From Chara braunii (lineage: Eukaryota; Streptophyta; Charophyceae; Charales; Characeae): a DNA stretch of 42,440 bases. The notes beneath the pieces are model-generated. The model did not search any database. It was given only the letters and a program-made list of their open reading frames with translations, and was not told where the DNA came from. Position numbers and translations under genes: made by a program. Position 1 is the stretch's first letter. Every line of letters begins with the position of its first letter. Where the stretch lies: NCBI GenBank assembly GCA_003427395.1, contig BFEA01000085.1:1521516-1563955 (forward strand). The letters run 5' to 3'. This document shows positions 22,752 through 34,403 of the stretch, piece by piece.

Positions 22752-24556
22752 CTAGTACCTCCCGACTTTAGCCACCAAATCCTCCATCTTTTCGATCGTT
22801 TGTCGGGCCTCCCTCCAACAATCTTCCCCTATCTTCACGTTTCGTGGCTCATTCCAATAATCCTCCTCTATCTCATCATCAGACTCTATTACGATCGGTT
22901 CTTCCTTGATGGTGCCGGTTTTCCTTCCCTGGTCCACTTCCTCGTTTTCTCCTACTTCTTCCACCCTTATGTCACAGCGGACCTCCTTTTCTTGCCAAAT
23001 CCGGAACATAGCCGGAGGAGTGGGTGGCGCGTCGGCCTCGGCTTGTCGTAGGGCTTCCTTCCTTGTTCCGCCAGGGGTCTTTGAGTCAAGGTAGTACCCA
23101 AATTTATCATACATGTCCCAATCATAATTGGTACTAATTAAACCTTCATCCTCATCGTTCCTCCGGATGTGGCAGAACTTGATGGTGTGGCCTTTCTGCC
23201 CGCAATGCCAGCAAATGACATTCCTTCAATCTATTCTTCCTCTACCAAAGCCTCGTCCACCTTCCTGACTACCCTGACTTCCTGACGCGTTTCAGTCCCC
23301 ATTTCCTCCTCCTGTGGAATTACCACCACCATTTCCCCTTCCGTTTCCTCCGCGGCCACCATTTCCTCGCCTCGGTCCCATCCTTGATTTTGTCCACGTC
23401 CGCCGCCTTGGTTTCCTTGCGATCCTTGTGGGGCCGACTATTGAGGTTGGTTCGACTGCGGGTTCGGGTGGCTTACTTGTTGAGACTAGGGTCCTGGACA
23501 CCCGCAGGAAGCCGTGCTCAATGGCGCTCCTGCGCATGATCCATGCGGCCCACTCACCGGCCATGGTATGTATGAACAGTGTCCAGACCAAGGACTTGGA
23601 GGTCCATAACCCGGTCATGGCCCATAGGGTGTTGGCGTGGCCTGACTGGGCGACTAAGGGGGTGGCAGTGCTGCTGCTTGCGGGACCTGACCCCTTCCTG
23701 AGCCTTGGCCCCCTTGAGTCAGATTTTTCGCCTTTCTCTAAGCCTTTGTTAATTTTAGAGGTTCTGACTCCTCTTTCTCTTCTTCTTCCTCCTCTTGCAC
23801 CACCGCCTTCTTCGCTTTCCCCTGGGTCTGTGGTGCCGCCATAGCCTTTCTTGTTGTCTTTGCCTCTTTCGCCGCCTCGAGTTGGGCAACTGCATCCTCT
23901 ACCATTTTCTTAAAATCTCGCCCATCACTCGTCATGGCATCCGAGGCCTTCCTCTTCTTCCTAGCCTGTCGCATTTGAAAGATGTCCACTTGGTCCAACT
24001 CTCCCTCTATCACGCCTTCTTTTATGGCAGCCCAAGTTAACTTCTTCCCCTTCGCACCCTTCTTGATCAGCGCATACGCCTCCCAATTCTTGAAGTGCCC
24101 TAGGAAGGTGGCACACTGCTCTTCTTCAACCATCCCTGAGACTTTTCTTGCCATTTTTTCGAATGCCATTGCGAAAGCCCCCACCGTGGAGAACTCATAT
24201 CGCTGCAACATTTCTAGGTTCGCCTTTGTTAGCAGACCATCCCCTAGCTTGAAACGCCTTTGCATCTCTCCCTTGAATTCGGCCCAATCTCCCCCCGCTC
24301 CAGCAGCTACTTTCATTATTTCATGTCGGATTTCCTACCAGATATATCTGGGTAGAAACTTGAACTTATCTTCATCAGGTACCTCGACTGTAACTTGTTC
24401 CAGCGGCTCCAGCCATTTAGACACCCTTTCCCCTTCAAACAGGAAGATGTCAACCTTCGACACCTGTAGTCGTGCCAGCTCCCTTTTCTCAATGGCCTTG
24501 ACGAAGTCCTCCGGCGTAGCAGTCAGGCCTCGCTCGATCCCATCTACGTCCGACAT
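22752..24556 (-). pseudogene. gag: Gag polyprotein 1 with CCHC zinc knuckle, decayed
   Basis: It forms the virus-like-particle shell of the element. The ATG at 24556 is the first after the acceptor-like site. Residues 1-150 contain a capsid-like segment (FLFEGERVSKWLEPLEQ, then a W-E-F-K-E-type block and a KLGDGLLTKANLEML stretch), as in Ty3-type Gag. A K/E-rich linker and a long P/Q/G-rich region follow. The zinc knuckle C-W-H-C-x4-H-x4-C is at 23172-23213, and an acidic tail extends to 22752. In-frame stops include TAG at 24335, TAG at 23738, several in the P/Q region and TGA at 23292. A frameshift lies near 23370. No functional product is expected. Assignment is by motif and position and is firm for the knuckle. 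Confidence 0.85.
23172..23213 (-). other. CCHC zinc knuckle of Gag 1
   Basis: The minus-strand translation gives C-x2-C-x4-H-x4-C with G and K in the usual places (CWHCGQKGHTIKFC). It is a nucleic-acid-binding nucleocapsid motif. It sits in the same frame as the acidic segment ending at 22752. Confidence 0.85.
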
Positions 24557-24871
24557 CTTTACACCCTCTCTCTAACCAACCTGTTAGGAAAAAATGTAGC
24601 CCATCAGACAACTTGTCAAGTTCTGGGGGACTTGTCCTAAGCTCTATCTAGCCATTCCACCTCTAGGTTCAGCCAACCACTCTACTATTAGTTACTCGAA
24701 ACCTCCGATACAACCTTAAGTCGCACTTCTAATTACTTAGTCTTATTATTATCTCATGCAAAATCCTCTTATATAAGACAATCCAAATCATAAGTTTTTG
24801 TCGTTTTGCCTAGATCATCAGCCTGCACTTAACTTGCGTTCGTTTTCTTAAGGACCCTGGTAGGCAACCGA
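24557..24871 (-). other. Leader between primer-binding site and gag
   Basis: About 315 bases of noncoding, A/T-rich sequence. Near its gag end, on the minus strand, it holds a pyrimidine run and TCCTAACAG that looks like a 3' splice site (listed separately). No ORF of note. Confidence 0.6.
24581..24603 (-). promoter_or_regulatory. Splice-acceptor-like site 25 nt before gag
   Basis: The minus strand reads ACATTTTTTCCTAACAG then GTTGG: a T-rich tract, a branch-like CTAAC and an AG, ending 25 bases before the gag ATG at 24556. This would let a long leader derived from the 5' LTR be spliced out before Gag translation. It is a pattern match only; no transcript evidence is available. Confidence 0.4.
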
Positions 24872-24890
24872 GATCCCCGGCAACGGCGCC
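24872..24890 (-). promoter_or_regulatory. Primer-binding site, complementary to tRNA-Asp 3' end
   Basis: On the plus strand GATCCCCGGCAACGGCGCC equals the last 19 bases before the terminal A of plant-type tRNA-Asp(GUC) as I remember it, so the minus strand is its complement. It lies 3 bases inside the LTR edge at 24894, the standard place for minus-strand DNA priming. This fixes the element's direction: transcription goes from right to left, and the right LTR is the 5' LTR. Confidence 0.88.
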
Positions 24891-26577
24891 GCCTGTCGAG
24901 CGCATCGGTCCCTCACGGGGACCCTCCCAATCGCGTCACGCAGGATTTTGCAGGACTTGTCCCGGAGAGCGTTTGCCGCTCCGGCCAAGTGCGCCAGCCG
25001 TACCTCTCGCGAGCCCCTACGACAGGACAGGGTCACGCGAGGCACCGCTTACCTCCACCTGCGGGAGCTGTCACCATCCCTTAGGTGGGCGTATCCCCGC
25101 CGAGCTACTGAACCATATGCGAAGGCTTTTCGTATGCAATTGCAGAGGTGGCCCAGCCGAGGGCGTTTCTCGTTCGCTGTAGCATAGGGGCTACTCGCGG
25201 TCAAACGCCCAAAATGAAACCCGTGCGAGAATCGACGTTCTGGGGGGCTGACGTCCCAAACGCGACTCGACGTTGGTCGACTAGGACGCATCCACGCGTT
25301 ACACTACAACACTTGCATCTACCCACACGCAACACATGGGAACACACAAAACAAACACTCGGAACAACACCACAACACGACAACACTCCTAGTCCCTTCA
25401 GTATCCGACCCATAACTTTGTGCAGCGAGAATCGGGTACTCGCGATGGACTTTCGTATAAGAGTCATGCAAGCGCATGACCTCCTCATATCGACCAGCCG
25501 TGCGGGCATACGCAAGCATTCACGCTGATGGGGTACTACGTAGTTCTCGTAACCTCGTGGCCCTTGATAACCTCGAGGGTCGTGTTCGACACTCAAGTGT
25601 CGGTTGACAAGCGCTTTGAGGAGTTACCCTCTCAACGCTAGATAACCGCCATGCGCGGTGGAAGACCACACCCTCTTCTGCACCCTGTGCAGAGGGGTTG
25701 CGTAGACAGCTTCAGGGCTGTCGTGGTAGCCAAAATCAAGGGGTTTGACTTTGACGGCTACTACGGACCACAACGTCCACCATGAAAACTTAAAAGAGGA
25801 AAAACTTGTTGATAGAAAAGGAGGATCACCCCCTTCCCTTTCTCTGTCTATCCCATAGTCTGATAGCCGTCTTAAATGGAAGGGGTAGGTCAACACGAAA
25901 GTTGCGTCCTGATGATGCCTAAAATCAGACCCATAGGCAACCCGATGTTCGAGACGTTGGAGGCTCGTACGCGGATCACCATAGGCCGACTGGGACTGAT
26001 ACCCGCCCACGCGTCGTTTCGCGCTACCGAAACTCGGGTCTACTGGCCATAATGCTCTTTTGTCCTTTCCGCTCGACCCATAACTTTTAGGTGCGGAAAT
26101 CGGTAAGTGTTGCGCGCGTGATTTAGTATAAAGCCGCGTGGACGCAAGACCCACGCATACAGACTAGCAATAGAATCCTACGCACGAGGTCATAATGACG
26201 GCGCTTTATGTAGTGCCCATACCCGAGTGGCCTCATTTAAGCCATGGGGTCGCTCTCGACGCTCAGGCGTCGGCTGAGGTGCGCGCTAAGGGTGGTAACC
26301 CTTTAGTGAGCGTAAAACCGGTCTGAGGGTCTTACCATCTTCAGCACCCTGAGGTGTCCCAAGGGGTGCGGGGTAAGATGGTCCCTAGGGCAGGAAGGAA
26401 TTCGGAGCGGTGGTGAGTTGTCTGGCGCACCACCAGCGACACGCTAACCCTTCCGCTCGGAACTCTATCGTTCCACCAACGTAATGTAAAACAAGAAAAA
26501 AGAAAAAGAATATTTGACGTTAGCAGGAGGAAAACATAAACATCCCGCCGGATGGAGTTATTGGGGACAGCCCTTCA

Positions 26578-26713
26578 GTCAGAGTAGGCGTACGCTCGAG
26601 GGACCCTCATGGGGCTACGCGACCGCACGCCTACATTTTTCTTTACTCAATGATTTTATTTGGTCGGACGTTAGTCCCGAGCCTGAAACTCGAGGTCCTT
26701 GTCCAGGACGTCC
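26578..26713 (-). repeat. Block inverted between the two LTRs, right orientation
   Basis: Starts GTCAGAGTAGGCGTACG and ends CCAGGACGTCC. It matches 4495-4630 on the opposite strand at high identity, while sequence on both sides is co-linear with the left LTR. Confidence 0.85.
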
Positions 26714-28518
26714 CAGTCGGGATTCTCCAACTCATACCTGCAATCATACAAACAACATCACACACACTAAAGGGGTCAACTTTCCAACCTTCTGCAGCTC
26801 ACACCCTGCCTTATGCACACGAGCCCAACCATTTCCCCACCAATCCTCAACAAAAATACTCAGCCCTTAAGAAATGACCATTTATAAAGAAACTGGGTGA
26901 AAACCCAAAGAAACACATAAATCCCGGCAAGGGTCAAGGCCTTAGGTTGAGAGGCAGGAGAAATGGGAAAGTTGAGTCGTAAACTGACGAATCGGCAACT
27001 GACCTGTTATCAGTGATAACAGAAGAGTGATCCTTTTTGAAGGATCAGGTTGATAAGATCAAGCCTTCAGGCGAAATACGGAAACCTGCATCACAGTACA
27101 GGCCAAAAAGAACCATTACTATGTTCATGCCAAAAAGGGGAATACTCCCTAATTCGTAACCTAGCTCCTCTACTAGTACCTAGTCACTGAACACCTCCCC
27201 TATCAACATTCTAAGTAGCTCCTAGTTGAAAAATATTCTATCTCCTCAAATTCTACGAAATTTAGGCAGCGCTTCCCGTAGGAAAAGTGCATTTTCAGAA
27301 TTTCTACGAGCCAAAAAATGACTAACTCTTTCAGATTTGTGAAAACTTCGGCAGCGCCTCCCGTAGGAACAGGAGGCTGTCAAGATTTATATAAAGCTAA
27401 AAGACAGAAAGACAAAGCAAGTTATACTTGGGACTATCTTCTGAAACTTGTTTGATGATTCATAATCAATGATAGCCTACACGACCTCTGGATGAGATTA
27501 TGGGCTAGCCCTGATCCTAACTCCTAGTAAGGTCAGTCCTATCGTTATCCCAAGTTTTCCCTCCCATCATCCATCTCGTTTACCTGTGGCTCCAACACTT
27601 GGCGAGCATCTTAAGCAACTAACCTATTGAAAAGACACCCCAAAGTGAGACCCCAGAAACATGCATGAACAAACATCTCTCATACTCCCACATAAGTTTG
27701 TCCCAAGTAGTTCGTTAGATCACTCAGTTATTTTCCCTTAGTAAACCCCCTTGCCTATGGCATAGGATTAGACAATGCCCTAACTTAAGGGTATGTCCAA
27801 CCGACCTAAGTAAACAAGTAAAGGTACACACAACTGGACTGCCCTAACTTAAGGGTATGCCCAACACCACATCGACTTCAGTCATAAAACATGTGACCAG
27901 ACTGCCCTAACTTAAGGGTACGTCTGACTTCTGCTTAACTGACGACATGAAGCATAAGGCTAGGCTGCCCTAACTTAAGGGTATCCCTAGTCAACTCTAG
28001 ACAAAGTTACGTACGACATAGGATTAGGCTGCCCCAACTTAGGGGTGTGTCTAACCTGCCTAAAACAAGTGCGAACGACGAGTGGTCGGACCGCCCTAGC
28101 TTAAGGGTACGTCCAACCTACATAACATCAACGATAAGAGCATATCACTGGGCCACCCTAACTTAAGGGTAGGCCCAACTAGCTTAAACCGTTTTAGGTA
28201 TATAAGACAATATGACCAGGTCGCCCTAACTGAAGGGTACGCCTGATCTGCCTGAACAATCACAAACGACGTATGACTAAGCCGCCCTAACTTAAGGGTA
28301 CGTTTAGTCTCCACAACGACAATATAAAATAACAATCATTAATATACTTGCACAAACTTTATATGTTTCTCTCTTATTAGGCAGATGATCAGACCTACCC
28401 AACTTAGGGAGACATCCAATCCTGCCTTGTGTTTAGAAGGGAAAATAAAAAAAACTTTATACTAACTCTCTGCTCCTTCATATTATCACGAGCATAAGAC
28501 TGAACCACCCTAACTTAA

Positions 28519-29764
28519 ACCACCAGTACCCCGCCCAGGCAAAAAAAAACGATCTTCTAAATTTATGGAAGGTCTCGGCAGGCCTGATGGCGGCTTGGTA
28601 GAGCCTCAGACATACGCTGGTGGTCGGTCGTTTTGAAAACAAAAACGAACGACCAGAACAACAAAAAAGAAAACAGAAATGGCAAAAAAAAAAAAAAACG
28701 GGAAAAGAGGAAAAAAAAAACGAACCGCCTTTCAGCAAGGCACGGATGGCGGCGTCAAGTTCGAAACTGTGGCCACCCGACACTAACACACCTAACTCGA
28801 GAAATGAAGGTTCGCTCCACTACTCTCGACAAGACAAAAATCATGGTGGTGTATCTTTCCATGTTCTAGGAAAAGATTCACTCTCGTTTTGCACATTCGA
28901 GAGTAGTGGACCGAGACTCATGCTCCAAAAAAAAAGAAAAAAAAAAGAATGGAAAGATACGGCGGCACATTTTTTGTTGTTTGTGCATGTGGTGAGTGAC
29001 AACACTGTTGTTCCCTTGTGGACAAAGGGAATGAATCTTGACCTATTTTTCGGAAGATACATCGAAGGTTAGCATGGCCTTGAAACGCATAAATAGAAAA
29101 ATTGTCAAAAAAAAAAAAAAAGATTCAACGTTTTTTGTCGTTTGTGCTTGTGGTGCTTGGTATAGCGAGGCCCCTCGTCTCCACGATTTGCGTGGAGCAC
29201 TGCTGTCCCCTTGTGGACAACGGAAATGAATCTTGACCTATTTCGCGGAAGATACAGGCCTTGGGGTAACTATGAAACGCATAAATAGAGAAATGGTCAG
29301 GAAAAAAAAAAAAAAAAAAAGATTCAACAGTTTTTGTCGTTTGTGCATCTGGTGCTTGGTACATCAAGGTCCCTCGTTCTCTGCGATCTGCCAGGGGACA
29401 TACTGCACTTCAGTCCCAATAAGTATGAATCTTCTATCAGTCCGTGGAAAGGTACAAAGAATATTAGCAAGGCCCTGCGCATCCTCATTTATTGGCAGCC
29501 CGACACCCACGACGCTGAGGGCTCCTTTGGCAGCGTTGGCCGCCCAATGGGGAAAAGAGAGAACGTGCAGGGGAAAAAGAAGAAAAAGAAAAACAAAGGG
29601 GAAAAAAAGGAAACCACCACCCTAGAAGTACCAGTCCCCCGCATTGAAGGACCGATGGCCTGCTATATCTCGACTGCACACCAGCTACTTTCACCCGAGA
29701 CAGACAGGTTCGGCAGCTTACCAGAAAAAAGGTTCGAGAAGGTGGCTCGGAAGGTACTGATGGT
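28519..29764. mobile_element. TTAA-flanked DNA transposon in right LTR only
   Basis: The insertion starts ACCACCAGTACC and ends GGTACTGATGGT, inverted repeats matching at 11 of 12, with TTAA on each side (28515-28518 and 29765-29768). The left LTR near 6560 has the uninterrupted CTAACTTAAGGG. TTAA duplication is characteristic of piggyBac-type elements; no transposase is present, so this is a non-autonomous candidate. The interior has A-runs, tandem copies of a 190-200 base unit, and no recognisable gene. Confidence 0.78.
28960..29400 (+). repeat. Tandem units of about 190-200 bases inside the TTAA element
   Basis: Three starts are visible (about 28965, 29130 and 29325), each with TTTTTGT(C/T)GTTTGTGC near the start. 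The first two are then followed by CCTTGTGGACAA, GAATCTTGACC and GAAACGCATAAATAG and end in an A-run of 14-20. The third diverges after about 70 bases. Each unit's A-run recalls a retroposed tail, but tandem duplication is the simpler reading. Confidence 0.75.
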
Positions 29765-32700
29765 TTAAGGGTACGCTAAGCTTGCCCGAATCACCTTTAT
29801 TATATTCTTTATTTTCTTTTATTTTCTTCTTGTTCTACCTGACTTACTGACTGGCTTTCCCAACTTAGAGTGCCCGATCTGTTAGTTGATATAGATTCAT
29901 ATAACGTATACCAAAATTTTATACTTTGGTTAATCCTTATGTTCATGGGTTATGACTCAGCCGCCCTAACTTAAGGGTACGCTCAGTCTTATGCCTTTCT
30001 CCCCCTCAGAAGAAAACAGACACAGAACTGGGTCTATGCAACTTAGAATATTATCAGCTCTGTTTTCAACAACCCACAAAAGAAACACAAGGATTTTAAG
30101 TCCTCCCAACTTAGGGTGCCCATCCTCCTGTTCAGAAACCCCAGAAAGAAGCAGCGATTGGTCCGTCCAACTTAGGATAGGCCCAACCCTCAAAGATCAT
30201 ACAGTCAGCCTAGCAAATATAAATAAGACACAACACTGATCCCACATCAACTTAGAGGAGCTCAGCCTTGGGTTGACCCGGTCAAAGCATGCAAACATCT
30301 TTCATCCCACCTTCCCCCCAGTTCATTCTGTATGAATTCACTCAAAGGAAATATCTGATTGCTCACATATAGTTGTTGATTCACCTTTCACAATGCATGT
30401 CCTGACATACACAATAAATAAAAGTAATATCCTCACATAGCTATATTCAGATAACCCAAGGATAACAGTGAGGGAAAAGGATCACACATGTCAAACGAAA
30501 TTATACCTGAGTGTTCCCTGCCTCCAGAACCCCGCCTGGGTTCCGGCAGAGCTCCCGCAATCGGTGGGTGGACCTCCCACAAGGTCTTGGTGCGGACCTA
30601 CGGGTTGCAATCCCGCCTGCCGCCTTCCTCTCGTAGCCTCAGACTAGACTTAGAGTAAGAAGGACAGAAGCAATGAGGTCAGACTCTCGAGATCCAAGGG
30701 AGGTGCACTCAGTCTCACGGGAGAGGGTTTGGATACCTTCAATCTCCAGAGGGCCCCGCAATGATGGCCAGCAAAATGCAGCAGAAGCCGATTAGAACCA
30801 CGGCCGGAATGGGATGCACAAGACCCCGAACTGATCTCCAAATCACAGCAGTGGCCCCCGTGCTGGGCTTGCTTACCCCTTTACGAGTCTACAGCCGTAC
30901 GCAATTGGTGCACAACGAGGTGCACCGTTGCGCCCAGCAGTCAGAAACCCAACGGAGTACGGATGTACAACAAGGTGGCGCTGTGGTAGCTTAACAAGGG
31001 TACAATGCATAGACTGTGTGTTGTGGTAGCTTGTCCCAGCAGCAGCAACCCATTCACTGCGACAGCAGCCCACCGACACACAACAGTCGTTGTACCAAGT
31101 GGGCGCCGCTGCGGCTGCCCGTAACAACAGCAATCCTGCTGAGAAAGCGGTAACTCTAAAGTCACGATCAGCCGCCCGAAACTGCTACCAGTAATTCAAC
31201 CGTGGCGAACTGATGGTAAGTAGCGAACTTACCTTCACACTTCGTGACTCCTCTCAACAACCGCCCTCTTACTCTACTCAGTATGGAAATCAGACGCGGC
31301 AACCCACTGAAACCTCGCGAGTAGCAGTTGTGCAAGAACTCGATTTTGTGGCAACACAAGTGCTTAACATCAGCATCACAACGCTATATCGATCAATACA
31401 CAGTGGCGTACCTCCAATGGTGTACTCAACATAATGCCCAGTAATGCACTCAGTATGCTCAGTACTGCTCAGTGAAAAACCCTCAGCATCCTTCAGCACA
31501 TGCCCTTTCTCTCTTTGGCCAGGTTGCCGCTACGCAACCCTGAAGGACTGTCTCTAAACAACGCACAACCCTCTTTGGGTTCTATTCAAAACGCAGGCAA
31601 AGTGCAATATTGACCAGCAATTGGCAGTATGTAATGTGCAGCGCGACACTTAACCACCAACCAGACACAACAAATGTGTGGTAAGTTTACAATGAAAGTA
31701 CTACGTCTGTATACTTCGAGGTGCCCAGCAAGCAGGCAGCTCGTATACTGTTGGAAACATAGCCGCCGTTGTACCCAACGGGCGCCAGCTGTACTTAGGG
31801 TAGTTCAGTCGCAATAGTTGCATTGGCATCATAGTTCCTCATTAGCAACAGCGTGCTGTGCAATAATGCCCAGAGAGAACGTACTGATGTCGAGCCGTGG
31901 TCCTCAATTGTTGGCTGCTTGAAGTCGTAGCAGCTGTAAAGGGTGTCCGGTAGCCACACAGACCGACAGTCCCGCAGTTACGGTTACAGTTTGTCACCAC
32001 AGCAATTAAGCGTCGTTCGAGCAAGCAATCACACCAACCATTTTCCTGATTGGCTTGCGACAGTATGCTCACGCGCCTACCACAAAATGCCCACTCGAAG
32101 TTGGTCAGCACACAATTTGGCACCATAACTTGACTTTTAGTTCATCTGCCTCACCAGTTCCAGCCGTCAGGTAAGTGCTCTTCTTCTTCTTTTTTTGTCG
32201 GTATCATCCTAGTCGCCTTCTTCGTTGAACTTACCTCCTGCGTACAAATGCACTTGGTCGTCAGTCCGACCAAGTTCAGAACTTGGCTTGCCGGAGGGGG
32301 ACACTTCGAGGCAAAAACTCTCGTAACCACCCGGTGTGTACGCTTCTCCCTTCTACTCCCTTCGTCTCTCTCTCTCTCTCTCTGTCTCTCTCTCCTTCTC
32401 TGTCTCCCTCTCCTTCTCTGTCTCTCTCTCCCCCTTTGTGGCCTGGTCCCATGAACTACCCGTATGCGCACTGACACCGACAAAACTCGACGTAGATTAG
32501 CTACAGAAGGGACACGAGCTGGCGCTCTAGATCGGCACGACCCGCACCACTACAGTGACTTCGATGATGATTGAACGAGTTTCGCCATGGCAGGCAGGTA
32601 AGTCTACTTACTTTTCTTCTACTCTCTTTTCCCCGCACGCTGGACTCGCACTACCTCCGTCGAACGATGAGCAACATCGGATGAATCTTCCACTCAACCA

Positions 32701-32992
32701 TGGAATGATAACCCATTATCCGATCCGTACCCACGCGCAACCTACCATTGCTCAACTTTCCACCGTTCTGTACTCATGGTCTCCCCGAAGCGAGTACCTC
32801 TCTCTCTCTCTTATCCCACGTACGTAAGCGTACCCGATCCTCCACGACGAATACCTACTATGAGGAAAATGGTAAGTTCCCTCTCCCCTCCTCAAAGATT
32901 TTGTTCCGACTTCCCTTCCCGATTGCTCCCTCGCCTCTTCACCAGCGTACTTGGCCACTCAACGTAGTCAGGCTCAGTGAAATTCGGAAGAC

Positions 32993-33244
32993 GTGGTTGC
33001 TGAGAAGGAGGCCAACAACACAGCGACACAACACGAGTACGCATATCACTATGATAAATGGGCGCCGTTTTGGATCGCACCTTCGACTTGGATGAGGATG
33101 TCGGCCATAGTGGTGAAGGCCTCCGCGGGTAGAACAGTCTCGATAAGGGAGACGGCTACTCAGACAGATAGCACGGTCACGACGCCCGATATTTACCAAA
33201 AGAACGCAGATTTCGACCACCGCGAAGGGAAACCAAGGCAATAG
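32993..33244 (+). other. Antisense ORF segment conserved in both LTRs (right)
   Basis: Counterpart of 9835-10086, with an ATG in place of GTT at the first codon and about ten amino-acid differences, no stop and no frameshift between them. No recognised domain. Confidence 0.3.
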
Positions 33245-34116
33245 GCCGCGATGCGAGGCTATGGGCTGCACCTTGCTAAAATATGCAAAACGAGAACGAA
33301 TCTTCCTCAAGAACATGGATAGATACACCCCCTATACTTTTTATTTTAGTATCTTCCCTCCAATGTATTCAGTCAAGCCCTTTCTCCAGGTACATTCGTT
33401 CACCCCATTCCCCTCAACTGTCTCCTTCTCGGGTAGCAGATCCCGACCTCGACTACCCCGAGGATGCAGCGTCGAGATTGGCGAGCCATAGCAGTGGCGT
33501 GATTATCAGCGGAATCTTGACGCCATGCAAGGCCAAGTCGGGATGACGTGCAGAGATCCCACCAGCGAGACTGGGAGGATAATCTTGAGCACGACGAGCA
33601 CGCGGAGCAGAACCGGCGGGATGGACATGAACGGCTGCGAGATCGATACTCATCGATGGACCGAACTGCGTTCCTGCATAGCAAACACATGACCCCGCTC
33701 CAACCCTTATCAACTATGCAAAGCAAAAAATGTATCTCTCGCTAGAACAGGAAAATATACATTAGCAGAATCCATGCATCCTCCTTCATTATTCCGCTAC
33801 TCAAATTGACTTTCTGACGTGGCCCATCAATCCAGAATTATCTAAAAACCCCGTTTGGTATCTTCGTTTGCCAAAAACAGCCGAAAAACGGCCGAGCAAT
33901 TCAATTTGCACTCGTTTTCACTCCTTTCCCTTCCTTTCTCCTTCGAACGTACCTGGCGCGAAATCGCGTCCAGGTTCATTCCCCCACCTTCTTCTTTTTT
34001 TGTTGTCTCGGCTGCTTCCCCTCTTATGGTGTTGCGCCCTCGTGCGCTATCTTTCTCCTCTCTAACTCTTCCTCTTTCTCCTCCTATACTACCTCTCCCC
34101 CACTAATCTATGCTGC

Positions 34117-34125
34117 CTCACCTTC
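34117..34125 (-). promoter_or_regulatory. Splice-donor-like site just after the inferred transcript start
   Basis: The minus strand reads GAAG/GTGAG about 25-30 bases beyond the inferred start, after a short ATG-initiated segment (ATGGTGGATGTTGTCC). If joined to the acceptor at 24581 it would remove about 9.5 kb of leader. The site is conserved in the left LTR near 10998. Pattern evidence only. Confidence 0.35.
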
Positions 34126-34165
34126 TCGGACAACATCCACCATAGCAAACGAAGAGAGGGCTCGG

Positions 34166-34180
34166 CCCCCCTATTTATGC
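34166..34180 (-). promoter_or_regulatory. TATA-like box in the 5' (right) LTR
   Basis: Same GCATAAATAGGGGGG on the minus strand as at 11043-11057. In the 5' LTR this would be the promoter for the internal genes, placing the transcript start near 34140-34150. Confidence 0.45.
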
Positions 34181-34287
34181 GAGTCAGCCTTGTGCATGGG
34201 CCAGGCCAATCTTCCCTGTATCGTCCCAATTTTAACGAATGTCCCGAAGGACCAGGTCGTAGATTGCGGCCCCAAGACTCCTTCGCA

Positions 34288-34403
34288 TGTTGACCGGGCC
34301 CAGCCAACTCAGAAATATTCAGTATTACCCATCAGTTTCCATTATCTGGTTTCGAACTTATGTCTGTACTTCAATGGCTCAGTGGTGTATCCCCTGAGCT
34401 AGG
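34288..34403 (-). repeat. tRNA-type SINE-like module in the right LTR
   Basis: This is the counterpart of the module at 11165-11280. The A-box-like sequence is at 34401-34391 and the B-box-like sequence at 34357-34348 on the minus strand, same spacing. It lies directly upstream of the TATA-like box at 34166-34180. Confidence 0.58.

Larger units (their letters stand above)
27770..30270. repeat. Matching quasi-palindrome array, right LTR
   Basis: Same array as 5820-7080, with units in the same order, interrupted in one core by the TTAA-flanked insertion at 28519-29764. Unit near 28145 has arms TGGGCC/GGCCCA where the left copy near 6210 has TAGGC/GCCTA, so both arms changed and pairing was kept. 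Unit near 27895 has CAGAC/GTCTG where the left copy has CAAAC/GTATG. Confidence 0.88.
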
